Positions 1-4,779 of a stretch of DNA of 5,452 nt are shown here, piece by piece. Source of the stretch: an uncultured Collinsella sp. GTDB taxonomy: Bacteria; Actinomycetota; Coriobacteriia; Coriobacteriales; Coriobacteriaceae. Numbering within the stretch: the stretch's first letter is position 1; each line of letters begins with the position of its first letter. The DNA is taken from NCBI GenBank assembly GCA_902478885.1, contig CABSMS010000112.1, positions 1-5,452 of the forward strand, read 5' to 3'. The notes beneath the pieces are model-generated. The model made no database searches. It was not told the DNA's origin and worked only from the letters and a program-made list of their open reading frames with translations. Position numbers and translations under genes: made by a program.

Positions 1-235
1 CGATGCCTCTGAGGCCGCTCAGACCGCTGTCGATGCCGCCCTTGCTGCCGAGGAGTACCCCGCCGCATTTGCCGCCCTCGCCGCCCTGCGTGCCCCCATC
101 GACCGCTTCTTCGATGAGGTCATGGTCATGGACAAGGACGAGCAGCTTCGCGATAATCGCCTTAAGCTGCTCAACCGCTTCGAGGCCGTTTTCTCCGGCA
201 TCGCCAACATCGGTGAGCTTGCCCGCAAAAAGTAA
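1..235 (+). CDS. glyS: Glycyl-tRNA synthetase beta subunit, C-terminal end (partial)
   Basis: Only the last 77 codons are present, read from base 2 to the TAA at 233-235; the gene starts left of the window. The beta subunit of the alpha2/beta2 bacterial glycyl-tRNA synthetase binds tRNA-Gly, and its C-terminal helical domain (DALR-type anticodon-binding fold) contacts the anticodon. What is seen is an Ala-rich helical stretch followed by LRAPIDRFFDEVMVM and then LRDNRLKLLNRFEAVF, the pattern I recognise from the extreme C-terminus of GlyS. The chain ends in GELARKK, a normal family ending, so no truncation is suggested at this end. The PPDK regulator gene starts 34 bases later with no terminator between them, so the two are probably cotranscribed. 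The order glyS, PPDK regulator, ppdK recurs in Firmicutes and related groups, which supports the call. The catalytic partner glyQ is expected upstream but is not in view. Confidence 0.9.
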   Translation, partial: DASEAAQTAVDAALAAEEYPAAFAALAALRAPIDRFFDEVMVMDKDEQLRDNRLKLLNRFEAVFSGIANIGELARKK

Positions 236-242
236 GCTAGCC

Positions 243-263
243 TGCGCATAAGCGCAAAAGGAG
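243..263 (+). promoter_or_regulatory. Short hairpin abutting the ribosome binding site of the PPDK regulator gene
   Basis: TGCGC (243-247), loop ATAA (248-251) and GCGCA (252-256) form a perfect 5-bp stem. The Shine-Dalgarno stretch AAAAGGAG (256-263) begins on the last stem base and sits 6 bases before the ATG at 270. The same stem sequence with a different loop occurs in the ppdK leader at 1356-1369, again directly before the ribosome binding site. The structure is seen in the sequence; a regulatory role is inference. Confidence 0.45.
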
Positions 264-269
264 CCCCGC

Positions 270-1136
270 ATGGATTGCCCGGTCACCGCTCATCCCACCG
301 TTATCGTTATCTCCGACTCGCTCGGTGATACCGCTTGTGAGGTGGTGCTTGCGGCGTCCGGGCAATTTGATGAAGGGGCTTTTCGCGTTTTGCGCCTGTC
401 CAAGGTGACCTCTGTGGAGCAGGTCAAGTCGTTTGTGGGGCCGCGCGTCGATGCCGACCATCGCGATATCGCCGTGTTCCACACCATTGTCGACCCGGCC
501 CTTCGTGCTCGTGTGCTCGACTACTTGGGCATGCTGCACATTCGCTCGGTCGACCTGATCGGTCCGACGCTCGCCGTGCTGTCGTCGCTCGTCGGCGTGC
601 CGCCCAAGGGCGTTGCGGGTGTGATTCACAAGACCGATGAACGCTATTTCCATCGCATCGAGGCCATGGAGTATTTCGTTGAGCACGATGATGGGCGCGG
701 CTGCGACGATCTGTCGGGTGCCGATATCGTGCTGCTGGGCGTATCCCGTACGTCCAAGACGCCGCTGTCGATGTTTTTGGCCTATCAGGGTTATAAGGTT
801 GCCAATGTTCCTTTGGCCCATGGCATGGAGCCGCCGAAGTCGATTTACGAGGTTGACCCGATGCGCCTGTTCGGCCTGATTTCGACCGTCGATGTGGTTT
901 CCGAAATTCGCGATAGCCGCTTGGGCGATGACTACGCCCGTGCCGTTGCCGGCTCCTATGCCGAGCCCGAGAGCGTGCGCAGCGAGCTCGAGGAAGCTCG
1001 TGCCCTCATGAAGCGCCTAGGCTGCTTTGTGGTGCGTACCGACGGCAAGGCCATCGAGGAAAGCGCCTCCGAGATCATTAGCCACTTGGAGGAAATTCAA
1101 GAAGCCCGCGCCCGCCGCGCCGCTCGTCGAGCCTAA
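270..1136 (+). CDS. Pyruvate,phosphate dikinase regulatory protein (PDRP; bifunctional Thr kinase / phosphorylase, DUF299 family)
   Basis: A 288-residue cytosolic protein of the PPDK/PEP-synthase regulatory family (E. coli PpsR/YdiA, B. subtilis YqfL). Family members use ADP to phosphorylate a Thr next to the catalytic His of the dikinase, inactivating it, and remove the phosphate by Pi-dependent phosphorolysis that yields PPi. Visible marks are an N-terminal ISDSLGDTA (residues 14-22; family pattern SDSxGxTA), the HKTDERYFHRIEAMEYFVEHDDG block (120-142) and the P-loop G157-V-S-R-T-S-K163-T164 followed by PLSMFLA. Length is near the usual 270-280. The excess is mostly a basic, Ala/Arg-rich tail (about 274-288). 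The ATG at 270 is chosen for its AAAAGGAG 6 bases upstream. The gene ends in two in-frame stops (TAA 1134, TAG 1137). With ppdK next downstream, the PPDK-specific subtype is more likely than the PEP-synthase-specific one. That subtype call is from context. Confidence 0.93.
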   Translation: MDCPVTAHPTVIVISDSLGDTACEVVLAASGQFDEGAFRVLRLSKVTSVEQVKSFVGPRVDADHRDIAVFHTIVDPALRARVLDYLGMLHIRSVDLIGPTLAVLSSLVGVPPKGVAGVIHKTDERYFHRIEAMEYFVEHDDGRGCDDLSGADIVLLGVSRTSKTPLSMFLAYQGYKVANVPLAHGMEPPKSIYEVDPMRLFGLISTVDVVSEIRDSRLGDDYARAVAGSYAEPESVRSELEEARALMKRLGCFVVRTDGKAIEESASEIISHLEEIQEARARRAARRA

Positions 1137-1200
1137 TAGTAGCAGCATTTTGATAAAGCGATTTAGCAAAAATATCGCATCTGACCTGCACCTTCTTACA

Positions 1201-1224
1201 GTGGTATCTTCATAAGGTTACCAC
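1201..1224. repeat. Inverted repeat GTGGTA-N12-TACCAC
   Basis: GTGGTA (1201-1206) and TACCAC (1219-1224) are perfect 6-bp inverted arms about a 12-base spacer, with their centres 18 bases apart. The right arm belongs to the first unit of the TTACC array. TTACCAC recurs at 1250-1256 and 1344-1350. The layout resembles an operator for a dimeric regulator, but no regulator family is recognised. Confidence 0.4.
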
Positions 1225-1263
1225 CTTTACCTACCGTTTACCGTCACATTTACCACGTTTACC
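1217..1263. repeat. Array of five TTACC units upstream of the ppdK promoter
   Basis: GTTACC occurs at 1217-1222 and TTTACC at 1226-1231, 1237-1242, 1249-1254 and 1258-1263. Successive unit starts are 9, 11, 12 and 9 bases apart, a mean near one helical turn. An extra TACC lies at 1232-1235. If the -10 element at 1305-1310 is used, the array covers roughly -100 to -54, a usual place for activator sites. The repeats are seen directly; the operator role is inference. The same bases also form part of a C-rich, G-poor tract, which offers a different explanation. Confidence 0.5.
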
Positions 1264-1300
1264 AAACCCCGCGCCCTCTACGCAAGCCCGCTCAATGCCC
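1221..1300 (+). other. C-rich, G-poor tract; possible Rho-loading (rut-like) region after the PPDK regulator gene
   Basis: By hand count these 80 bases contain 36 C and 9 G on the + strand, very unlike the flanking genes where G and C are balanced. RNA from this stretch would be largely unstructured and pyrimidine-rich, the classic profile of a Rho utilisation site. No intrinsic terminator is visible between the regulator stop (1136) and this tract, so Rho-dependent ending of the glyS-regulator transcript is plausible. This is inference from composition only. Confidence 0.3.
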
Positions 1301-1304
1301 GCCG

Positions 1305-1310
1305 TATAGT
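1305..1310 (+). promoter_or_regulatory. Candidate -10 element of the ppdK promoter
   Basis: TATAGT matches the sigma-70 -10 consensus at five of six positions and would start transcription near 1317, giving a leader of about 70 bases. No acceptable -35 hexamer lies 16-18 bases upstream (the sequence there is around GCAAGC), and no extended -10 TGn is present. If the promoter is real it probably needs an activator, which fits the TTACC array upstream. Confidence 0.45.
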
Positions 1311-1320
1311 ACCCTCACGG

Positions 1321-1335
1321 CCCGCATCCGGCGGG
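1321..1335 (+). promoter_or_regulatory. Leader hairpin 1 of ppdK
   Basis: CCCGC (1321-1325), loop ATCCG and GCGGG (1331-1335) form a perfect 5-bp GC stem near the predicted 5' end of the ppdK transcript. It has no U-tract, so it is not a terminator by itself. It could stabilise the mRNA 5' end, which is inference. Confidence 0.35.
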
Positions 1336-1353
1336 TCGATTCGTTACCACGGT

Positions 1354-1380
1354 CGTGCGCGAGAGCGCATGGAAGGGGAA
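1354..1380 (+). promoter_or_regulatory. Leader hairpin 2 and ribosome binding site of ppdK
   Basis: CGTGCGC (1354-1360), loop GAGA (a GNRA tetraloop) and GCGCATG (1365-1371) make a 7-bp stem with one G-U pair. The purine-rich Shine-Dalgarno region GGAAGGGGAA (1371-1380) begins on its last base and lies 7 bases before the GTG start at 1386. The inner stem TGCGC/GCGCA is the one found before the PPDK regulator gene at 243-256. The ATG at 1369 cannot be the ppdK start because it meets a TGA after six codons. Confidence 0.5.
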
Positions 1381-1385
1381 GTATC

Positions 1386-4136
1386 GTGAGCGATTGCAAG
1401 AGGGTTTACCGTTTTGGAACCGACGCCCAGGGCACCTGTGTCACCGAGGGCGACAAGTCCATGAACTTCGTGCTTGGCGGCAAAGGCGCTAACCTTGCCG
1501 AGATGAGCCGTATCGGCCTGCCGGTTCCCGGTGGCTTTACCATTACCTGCCAGACTTGCGTCGAGTACTCCGGTGCCGGCAACGTGTGGCCCGAGGGCGC
1601 ACTCGATGAGATCGTTGCCGCCGAGACGGACCTCGAGGCCCGCTGCGGCAAGAAGCTCGGTGACGATAATGATCCGCTGCTCGTGTCGGTTCGTTCGGGC
1701 GCTCCGTTTTCCATGCCCGGTATGATGGACACGGTTCTCAACTTGGGCCTCAACGACGACTCCGTTCAGGGTCTCATCGCCCAGACGCAAAATCCGCGTT
1801 TTGCCTGGGATAGCTACCGCCGCTTTATCCAGATGTTTTCCAACGTCGTCATGGGCGTTGACGCCGACCTGTTCGAGAACGCCCTGACCCAGGCCCGCCT
1901 GGTCGCCGGCGTTCGCGTCGATTCCGAGCTTTCGGCTGAGGACCTGCAGGAACTCGTCGAGACCTTTAAGGGCATCTTCTCCGAGAACGTCGATGCCTCC
2001 CTGTATCCCGAGCTCGAGGTCGCCGATGGCAAGCCCGTTTTCCCGCACGACCCGGAGCTTCAGCTACGCCTTGCCATCCAGGTCGTCTTTGGCAGCTGGA
2101 TGAACGAGCGTGCCTGCATCTACCGCAAGCAGCATGGCATTTCCGACGACCTCGGCACCGCCGTCAACGTGCAGGCCATGGCCTTTGGCAACAAGGGCGA
2201 GACCTCTGCGACGGGCGTCGCCTTTACACGCAACCCGGCCGACGGCACCAAGGAGTTCTACGGTGACTTTTTGGTTAATGCCCAAGGCGAGGACGTCGTC
2301 GCCGGTATCCGCAACACCGAGCCCATCGCCGACCTCAAGACCACCCCGGGCCTTGAGTCCGCGGGCGAGGAGCTTGAGCGCGTCTTCCTGACGCTCGAGG
2401 ACCATTACCGTGATATGTGCGACATCGAGTTCACCATCGAGCAAGGTAAGCTCTGGATGCTCCAGACTCGCGTGGGAAAGCGCACCGCCACTGCCGCCCT
2501 GCGTATCGCCATCGAGATGGTCGAGGAGGGCCTGATCACCCGCGAAGAGGCCGTGAGTCGCATCGATCCCTCACAACTCGACCAGCTCCTTCACCCGCAG
2601 TTCGACGCCTCCAAGAAGTACGAGGCTCTCGCCAGCGGTCTTAATGCCAGCCCCGGTGCCGCCGTGGGCGAGGTCGTGTTCTCGAGTGACAACGCCGTCG
2701 CGCGCGCCAACGAGGGTCACAAGGTCATTCTGGTTCGTTGGGAGACCAACCCCGACGACCTGAAGGGCATGGTCGCCGCCGAGGGCATCCTGACCAGCCA
2801 CGGTGGCAAGACGAGCCATGCCGCCGTTATCGCTCGCGGCATGGGTACGCCCTGCGTCTGCGGCGTTGAGCGTTTCCATATCGACGCTGCTGAGAAGGTC
2901 GTGCGCATCGAGGGCAGCGACCGCGTGCTGCGCGAGGGCGATGTCATCTCCATCGACGGCACCCAGGGTGTCGTCGTCGACGGTGCCGTCGATCTGGTTT
3001 CGGCCGAGCTCACCGGCGATCTGGACACCATCCTGTCCTGGGCCGACGAGATTCGCTTGGACGAGACCTGTGGCCACGCCAACCATGTGCGCGTCAACGC
3101 CGACAACCCCGAGGATGCCGCGCTCGCCCTCGAGTTTGGCGCCGAGGCCATTGGCCTGTGTCGCACCGAGCACATGTTCCTGGGTGACCGCAAGAACATC
3201 ATCCAGAGCTTTACCCTGTCAGACGATGAGGCCGTGAAGCAGCAGGCCCTGGCCGACCTGCTCAAGGTCCAGACCGAGGACTTTCTGGCGATGTTCAAGA
3301 CCATGTCCGGTCGTGATGTGGTTGTCCGCCTGCTCGATCCGCCGCTTCATGAGTTCCTGGATAATCCTCGCGAGCTCGAGGTCGCCATCACCAAGAAGGA
3401 AGCCGCTGGCGCCAGCGAGGAAGAGCTTGCCACTCTGCGCGCCCGCCTGCGTCGTATCGACGGCATGGTCGAGTCTAACCCGATGCTCGGCCTACGCGGC
3501 GTACGTCTGTCCGTCGTCTTTAGCGATCTGCCGCTCATGCAGGTCCGTGCCGTCGCAACGGCTGCCGCCCGCCTCATTAAGGAAGGCGTCGATCCGCGCC
3601 CCGAGATCATGGTTCCGCTCGTTTCCATCACGGCCGAGCATGTCCAGACCCGCGAGGTTATCGAGCGCGTGATCGCCGAGGTTTCCGCTGAGGAGGGCGT
3701 CGAGCTCAATATTCCCGTGGGCACGATGCTCGAGCTGCCGCGTGCCTGCATGGTCGCTGACGAGATCGCCCATCATGCCGACTTCTTCTGCTTTGGCACC
3801 AACGACCTCACCCAGACCACCTTCGGCTTCTCCCGCGACGATGCCGAGGCCAAGTTCATCCCGCTGTACATGCACAAGAAGATCTTAAAGGACAACCCCT
3901 TCGAGACCATCGATACGGCAGTACTCGAGCTGGTGCGCATGGCTGTCGAGAAGGGCCGCGCCACCAACCCCGACATGCACTTTGGCGTGTGCGGTGAGCA
4001 CGGCGGCGACCCCAAGTCCATCAAGGGCCTGTTTAACGTGGCCGATGTTGATTACGTGTCCTGCTCGCCCTACCGCGTGCCCCTCGCACGCCTGGCTGCC
4101 GCCCAGGCCAAGCTCGAGGCGAAGCGGTCCGCCTAA
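1386..4136 (+). CDS. ppdK: Pyruvate,phosphate dikinase (PPDK)
   Basis: A 916-residue cytosolic enzyme interconverting pyruvate + ATP + Pi and PEP + AMP + PPi. All three domains are present. The N-terminal ATP-grasp region has GGKGANLAEM (31-40, K33), SVRSGAPFSMPGMMDTVLNLG (101-121, R103) and IEFTIEQGKLWMLQTR (E348, Q360, R362). The central phosphohistidine domain has GGKTSHAAVIAR (473-484) with catalytic H478 and regulatory T476. The C-terminal PEP/pyruvate barrel has GLCRTEHMF (R593), VRLLDPPLHEF (R648), GTMLELPRA (E783), GTNDLTQ (N806, D807) and VCGEHGGDP with proton-relay C869. The Clostridium symbiosum enzyme has 873 residues; the extra residues fall mainly at the N-terminus, in the ATP-grasp part and before and within the barrel. 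GTG at 1386 is the start, 7 bases after AGGGG. Two positions differ from the usual motif: H472, usually Arg, and C802, usually Ser. The regulator encoded upstream is its expected partner. It probably has its own promoter and ends at the hairpin at 4174-4201. Confidence 0.98.
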   Translation: MSDCKRVYRFGTDAQGTCVTEGDKSMNFVLGGKGANLAEMSRIGLPVPGGFTITCQTCVEYSGAGNVWPEGALDEIVAAETDLEARCGKKLGDDNDPLLVSVRSGAPFSMPGMMDTVLNLGLNDDSVQGLIAQTQNPRFAWDSYRRFIQMFSNVVMGVDADLFENALTQARLVAGVRVDSELSAEDLQELVETFKGIFSENVDASLYPELEVADGKPVFPHDPELQLRLAIQVVFGSWMNERACIYRKQHGISDDLGTAVNVQAMAFGNKGETSATGVAFTRNPADGTKEFYGDFLVNAQGEDVVAGIRNTEPIADLKTTPGLESAGEELERVFLTLEDHYRDMCDIEFTIEQGKLWMLQTRVGKRTATAALRIAIEMVEEGLITREEAVSRIDPSQLDQLLHPQFDASKKYEALASGLNASPGAAVGEVVFSSDNAVARANEGHKVILVRWETNPDDLKGMVAAEGILTSHGGKTSHAAVIARGMGTPCVCGVERFHIDAAEKVVRIEGSDRVLREGDVISIDGTQGVVVDGAVDLVSAELTGDLDTILSWADEIRLDETCGHANHVRVNADNPEDAALALEFGAEAIGLCRTEHMFLGDRKNIIQSFTLSDDEAVKQQALADLLKVQTEDFLAMFKTMSGRDVVVRLLDPPLHEFLDNPRELEVAITKKEAAGASEEELATLRARLRRIDGMVESNPMLGLRGVRLSVVFSDLPLMQVRAVATAAARLIKEGVDPRPEIMVPLVSITAEHVQTREVIERVIAEVSAEEGVELNIPVGTMLELPRACMVADEIAHHADFFCFGTNDLTQTTFGFSRDDAEAKFIPLYMHKKILKDNPFETIDTAVLELVRMAVEKGRATNPDMHFGVCGEHGGDPKSIKGLFNVADVDYVSCSPYRVPLARLAAAQAKLEAKRSA

Positions 4137-4142
4137 CGTTTT

Positions 4143-4166
4143 GGGCTTAGGCGCCTAGCGTAGCCC
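4143..4166 (+). other. Secondary stem-loop after ppdK, containing a 10-bp palindrome
   Basis: TAGGCGCCTA (4148-4157) is a perfect palindrome flanked by GGGCT (4143-4147) and AGCCC (4162-4166), which can pair around it with a four-base bulge (4158-4161). It lies 7 bases before the main terminator stem. It may protect the 3' end or reinforce termination, which is inference. Confidence 0.35.
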
Positions 4167-4173
4167 CTTCATG

Positions 4174-4201
4174 CCGCCCGCCTCATTCGTGAGGCGGGCG
4201 G
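4174..4201 (+). terminator. ppdK: Terminator hairpin of ppdK
   Basis: CCGCCCGCCTCA (4174-4185), loop TTCG (4186-4189) and TGAGGCGGGCGG (4190-4201) form a perfect 12-bp GC-rich stem 37 bases after the ppdK stop. The following TTATCATG is a poor U-tract, and T-runs appear only from 4216 onward. It may therefore stop polymerase inefficiently or serve mainly as an mRNA 3' end. Nothing on the opposite side suggests a bidirectional terminator. Confidence 0.7.
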
Positions 4202-4210
4202 TTATCATGT

Positions 4211-4264
4211 GCGGGTTTTGTCTTTTTGTCTGCGTAAAAAATTGTTCTTGCAGCAGAAACCCGC
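4211..4264. repeat. Widely spaced inverted repeat around the rplS -35 region
   Basis: GCGGGTTT (4211-4218) and AAACCCGC (4257-4264) are perfect 8-bp inverted arms separated by 38 bases. The separating stretch holds T5 (4223-4227), A6 (4236-4241) and the putative -35, and the right arm lies between -35 and -10. It could bind a regulator on both arms or be chance; no family is recognised. Confidence 0.3.
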
Positions 4265-4275
4265 GCGTGTATACT
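4223..4275 (+). promoter_or_regulatory. rplS: rplS promoter with UP-element-like A/T tracts
   Basis: TATACT (4270-4275) is a good -10, and TTGCAG (4248-4253) is a partial -35 at a 16-base spacing. The predicted start is near 4282. AAAAAATT (4236-4243) then falls at about -46 to -39 and T5 (4223-4227) at about -59 to -55, close to the proximal and distal subsites of an UP element bound by the RNA polymerase alpha subunit. Such elements are typical of strongly expressed translation genes. The placement is inferred from sequence only. Confidence 0.6.
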
Positions 4276-4296
4276 CGAATACGTTTGTTCAACTAC

Positions 4297-4331
4297 GTGC
4301 CGGCCAAGGTGGTACGGCACCTCTAGAAGAG
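4297..4331 (+). promoter_or_regulatory. Structured rplS leader (two adjacent hairpins); possible L19 autoregulatory leader
   Basis: GTGCCG (4297-4302) pairs with CGGCAC (4315-4320). Inside the loop GCC (4303-4305) can pair with GGT (4311-4313), giving an extended hairpin with loop AAGGT. CTCT (4321-4324), AGA and AGAG (4328-4331) form a small second hairpin that ends 2 bases before the Shine-Dalgarno AAGGA (4333-4337). The bases CCT (4320-4322) could instead pair with AGG of the Shine-Dalgarno. L19 leader RNAs are known in low-GC Gram-positives. Whether this one is related cannot be judged by eye. Confidence 0.4.
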
Positions 4332-4344
4332 TAAGGAATTGCAC

Positions 4345-4686
4345 ATGGATTACATCCGCGCAATCGAGCGTCAGCAGATCCGCGAGGACATCCCGCAGGT
4401 CCGCGTTGCCGACAACGTCAAGGTTCACTACCGCATTAAGGAAGGCGACCGCGAGCGCATCCAGGTTTTCCAGGGTGACGTCATCCGCATGGCCGGCGCC
4501 GGTGCCCGTGAGACCTTCACCGTCCGCAAGATTTCCTTCGGTGTCGGTGTTGAGCGTACCTTCCCGCTTCACAGCCCCAAGATCGCCAAGCTCGAGGTCG
4601 TCCGTCATGGTCGCGTCCGTCGCGCCAAGCTGTACTACCTCCGCGACAAGGTGGGTAAGGCTGCTCGCATCCCCGAGAAGCGCTAA
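4345..4686 (+). CDS. rplS: 50S ribosomal protein L19
   Basis: A 113-residue protein of the large ribosomal subunit, which lies at the interface with the 30S subunit. Its length is normal for the family. Conserved blocks run in order: ERQQIREDIPQVRVADNVKVHYRIKEGDRERIQVFQGDVI (8-47), TFTVRKISFGVGVERTFPLHSP (57-78) and the C-terminal signature VVRHGRVRRAKLYYLR (85-100), ending GKAARIPEKR. The usual GDTV of the second strand reads ADNV here (22-25), a mild variation. ATG at 4345 is the start because AAGGA (4333-4337) lies 7 bases upstream. The in-frame TTG at 4339 sits one base from that site and is not usable. In many bacteria rplS ends an rpsP-rimM-trmD-rplS operon. Here it follows ppdK and its terminator, with its own promoter and leader. 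An intrinsic terminator follows at 4721. Confidence 0.98.
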   Translation: MDYIRAIERQQIREDIPQVRVADNVKVHYRIKEGDRERIQVFQGDVIRMAGAGARETFTVRKISFGVGVERTFPLHSPKIAKLEVVRHGRVRRAKLYYLRDKVGKAARIPEKR

Positions 4687-4701
4687 GAAGATCGCAGCGT
4701 C

Positions 4702-4719
4702 TGTCCACTCGTTTGGACA
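4702..4719 (+). other. Small hairpin just before the rplS terminator
   Basis: TGTCCA (4702-4707), a six-base loop and TGGACA (4714-4719) make a perfect 6-bp stem one base before the terminator stem begins. It has no U-tract of its own. It may help 3'-end stability, which is inference. Confidence 0.4.
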
Positions 4720-4720
4720 A

Positions 4721-4750
4721 AAGGGTCACCTTCGGGTGGCCCTTCTTTTT
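4721..4750 (+). terminator. rplS: Rho-independent terminator of rplS
   Basis: AAGGGTCACC (4721-4730), loop TTCG (4731-4734) and GGTGGCCCTT (4735-4744) form a 10-bp stem with one G-U pair and the very stable C(UUCG)G tetraloop. C and T5 (4745-4750) follow, then ATTT. It starts 34 bases after the rplS stop. This is a textbook intrinsic terminator. rnhB begins only 30 bases beyond it with no clear promoter between, so rnhB is probably expressed by partial readthrough or from a promoter I cannot recognise. Confidence 0.92.
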
Positions 4751-4779
4751 ATTTGATTTGCATACAAGGAGGGCCTGGT

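Noticed and set aside
237..821. 194-codon open frame on the - strand under the PPDK regulator gene
   Set aside because: It is a shadow of a well-conserved gene with no supporting motif or ribosome binding site.
1150..1178. TTGATA (1150-1155) with TATCGC (1173-1178) as a second promoter after the regulator gene
   Set aside because: The -35 is good and the spacing is 17, but the -10 matches only three positions and lacks the essential final T.
1158..1178. GCGAT...ATCGC dyad after the regulator gene as an intrinsic terminator
   Set aside because: The stem is only 5 bp with an 11-base interval and no following T-run.
1217..1263. The TTACC repeats as a CRISPR-like array
   Set aside because: Units are only 5-6 bases with 3-6 base gaps, far too short for repeats and spacers, and there are no cas genes.
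1369..1389. ATG at 1369 as the start of ppdK
   Set aside because: It is in another frame and meets TGA at 1387-1389 after six codons.
1344..2048. 234-codon open frame on the - strand under the start of ppdK
   Set aside because: It lies antisense to clear ppdK coding sequence with invariant active-site motifs, shows no recognisable domain, and is the kind of long shadow frame expected in GC-rich DNA.
4339..4344. TTG at 4339 as an earlier start for rplS
   Set aside because: The Shine-Dalgarno AAGGA ends only one base before it, too close to function. ATG at 4345 has 7-base spacing and gives the normal L19 N-terminus.
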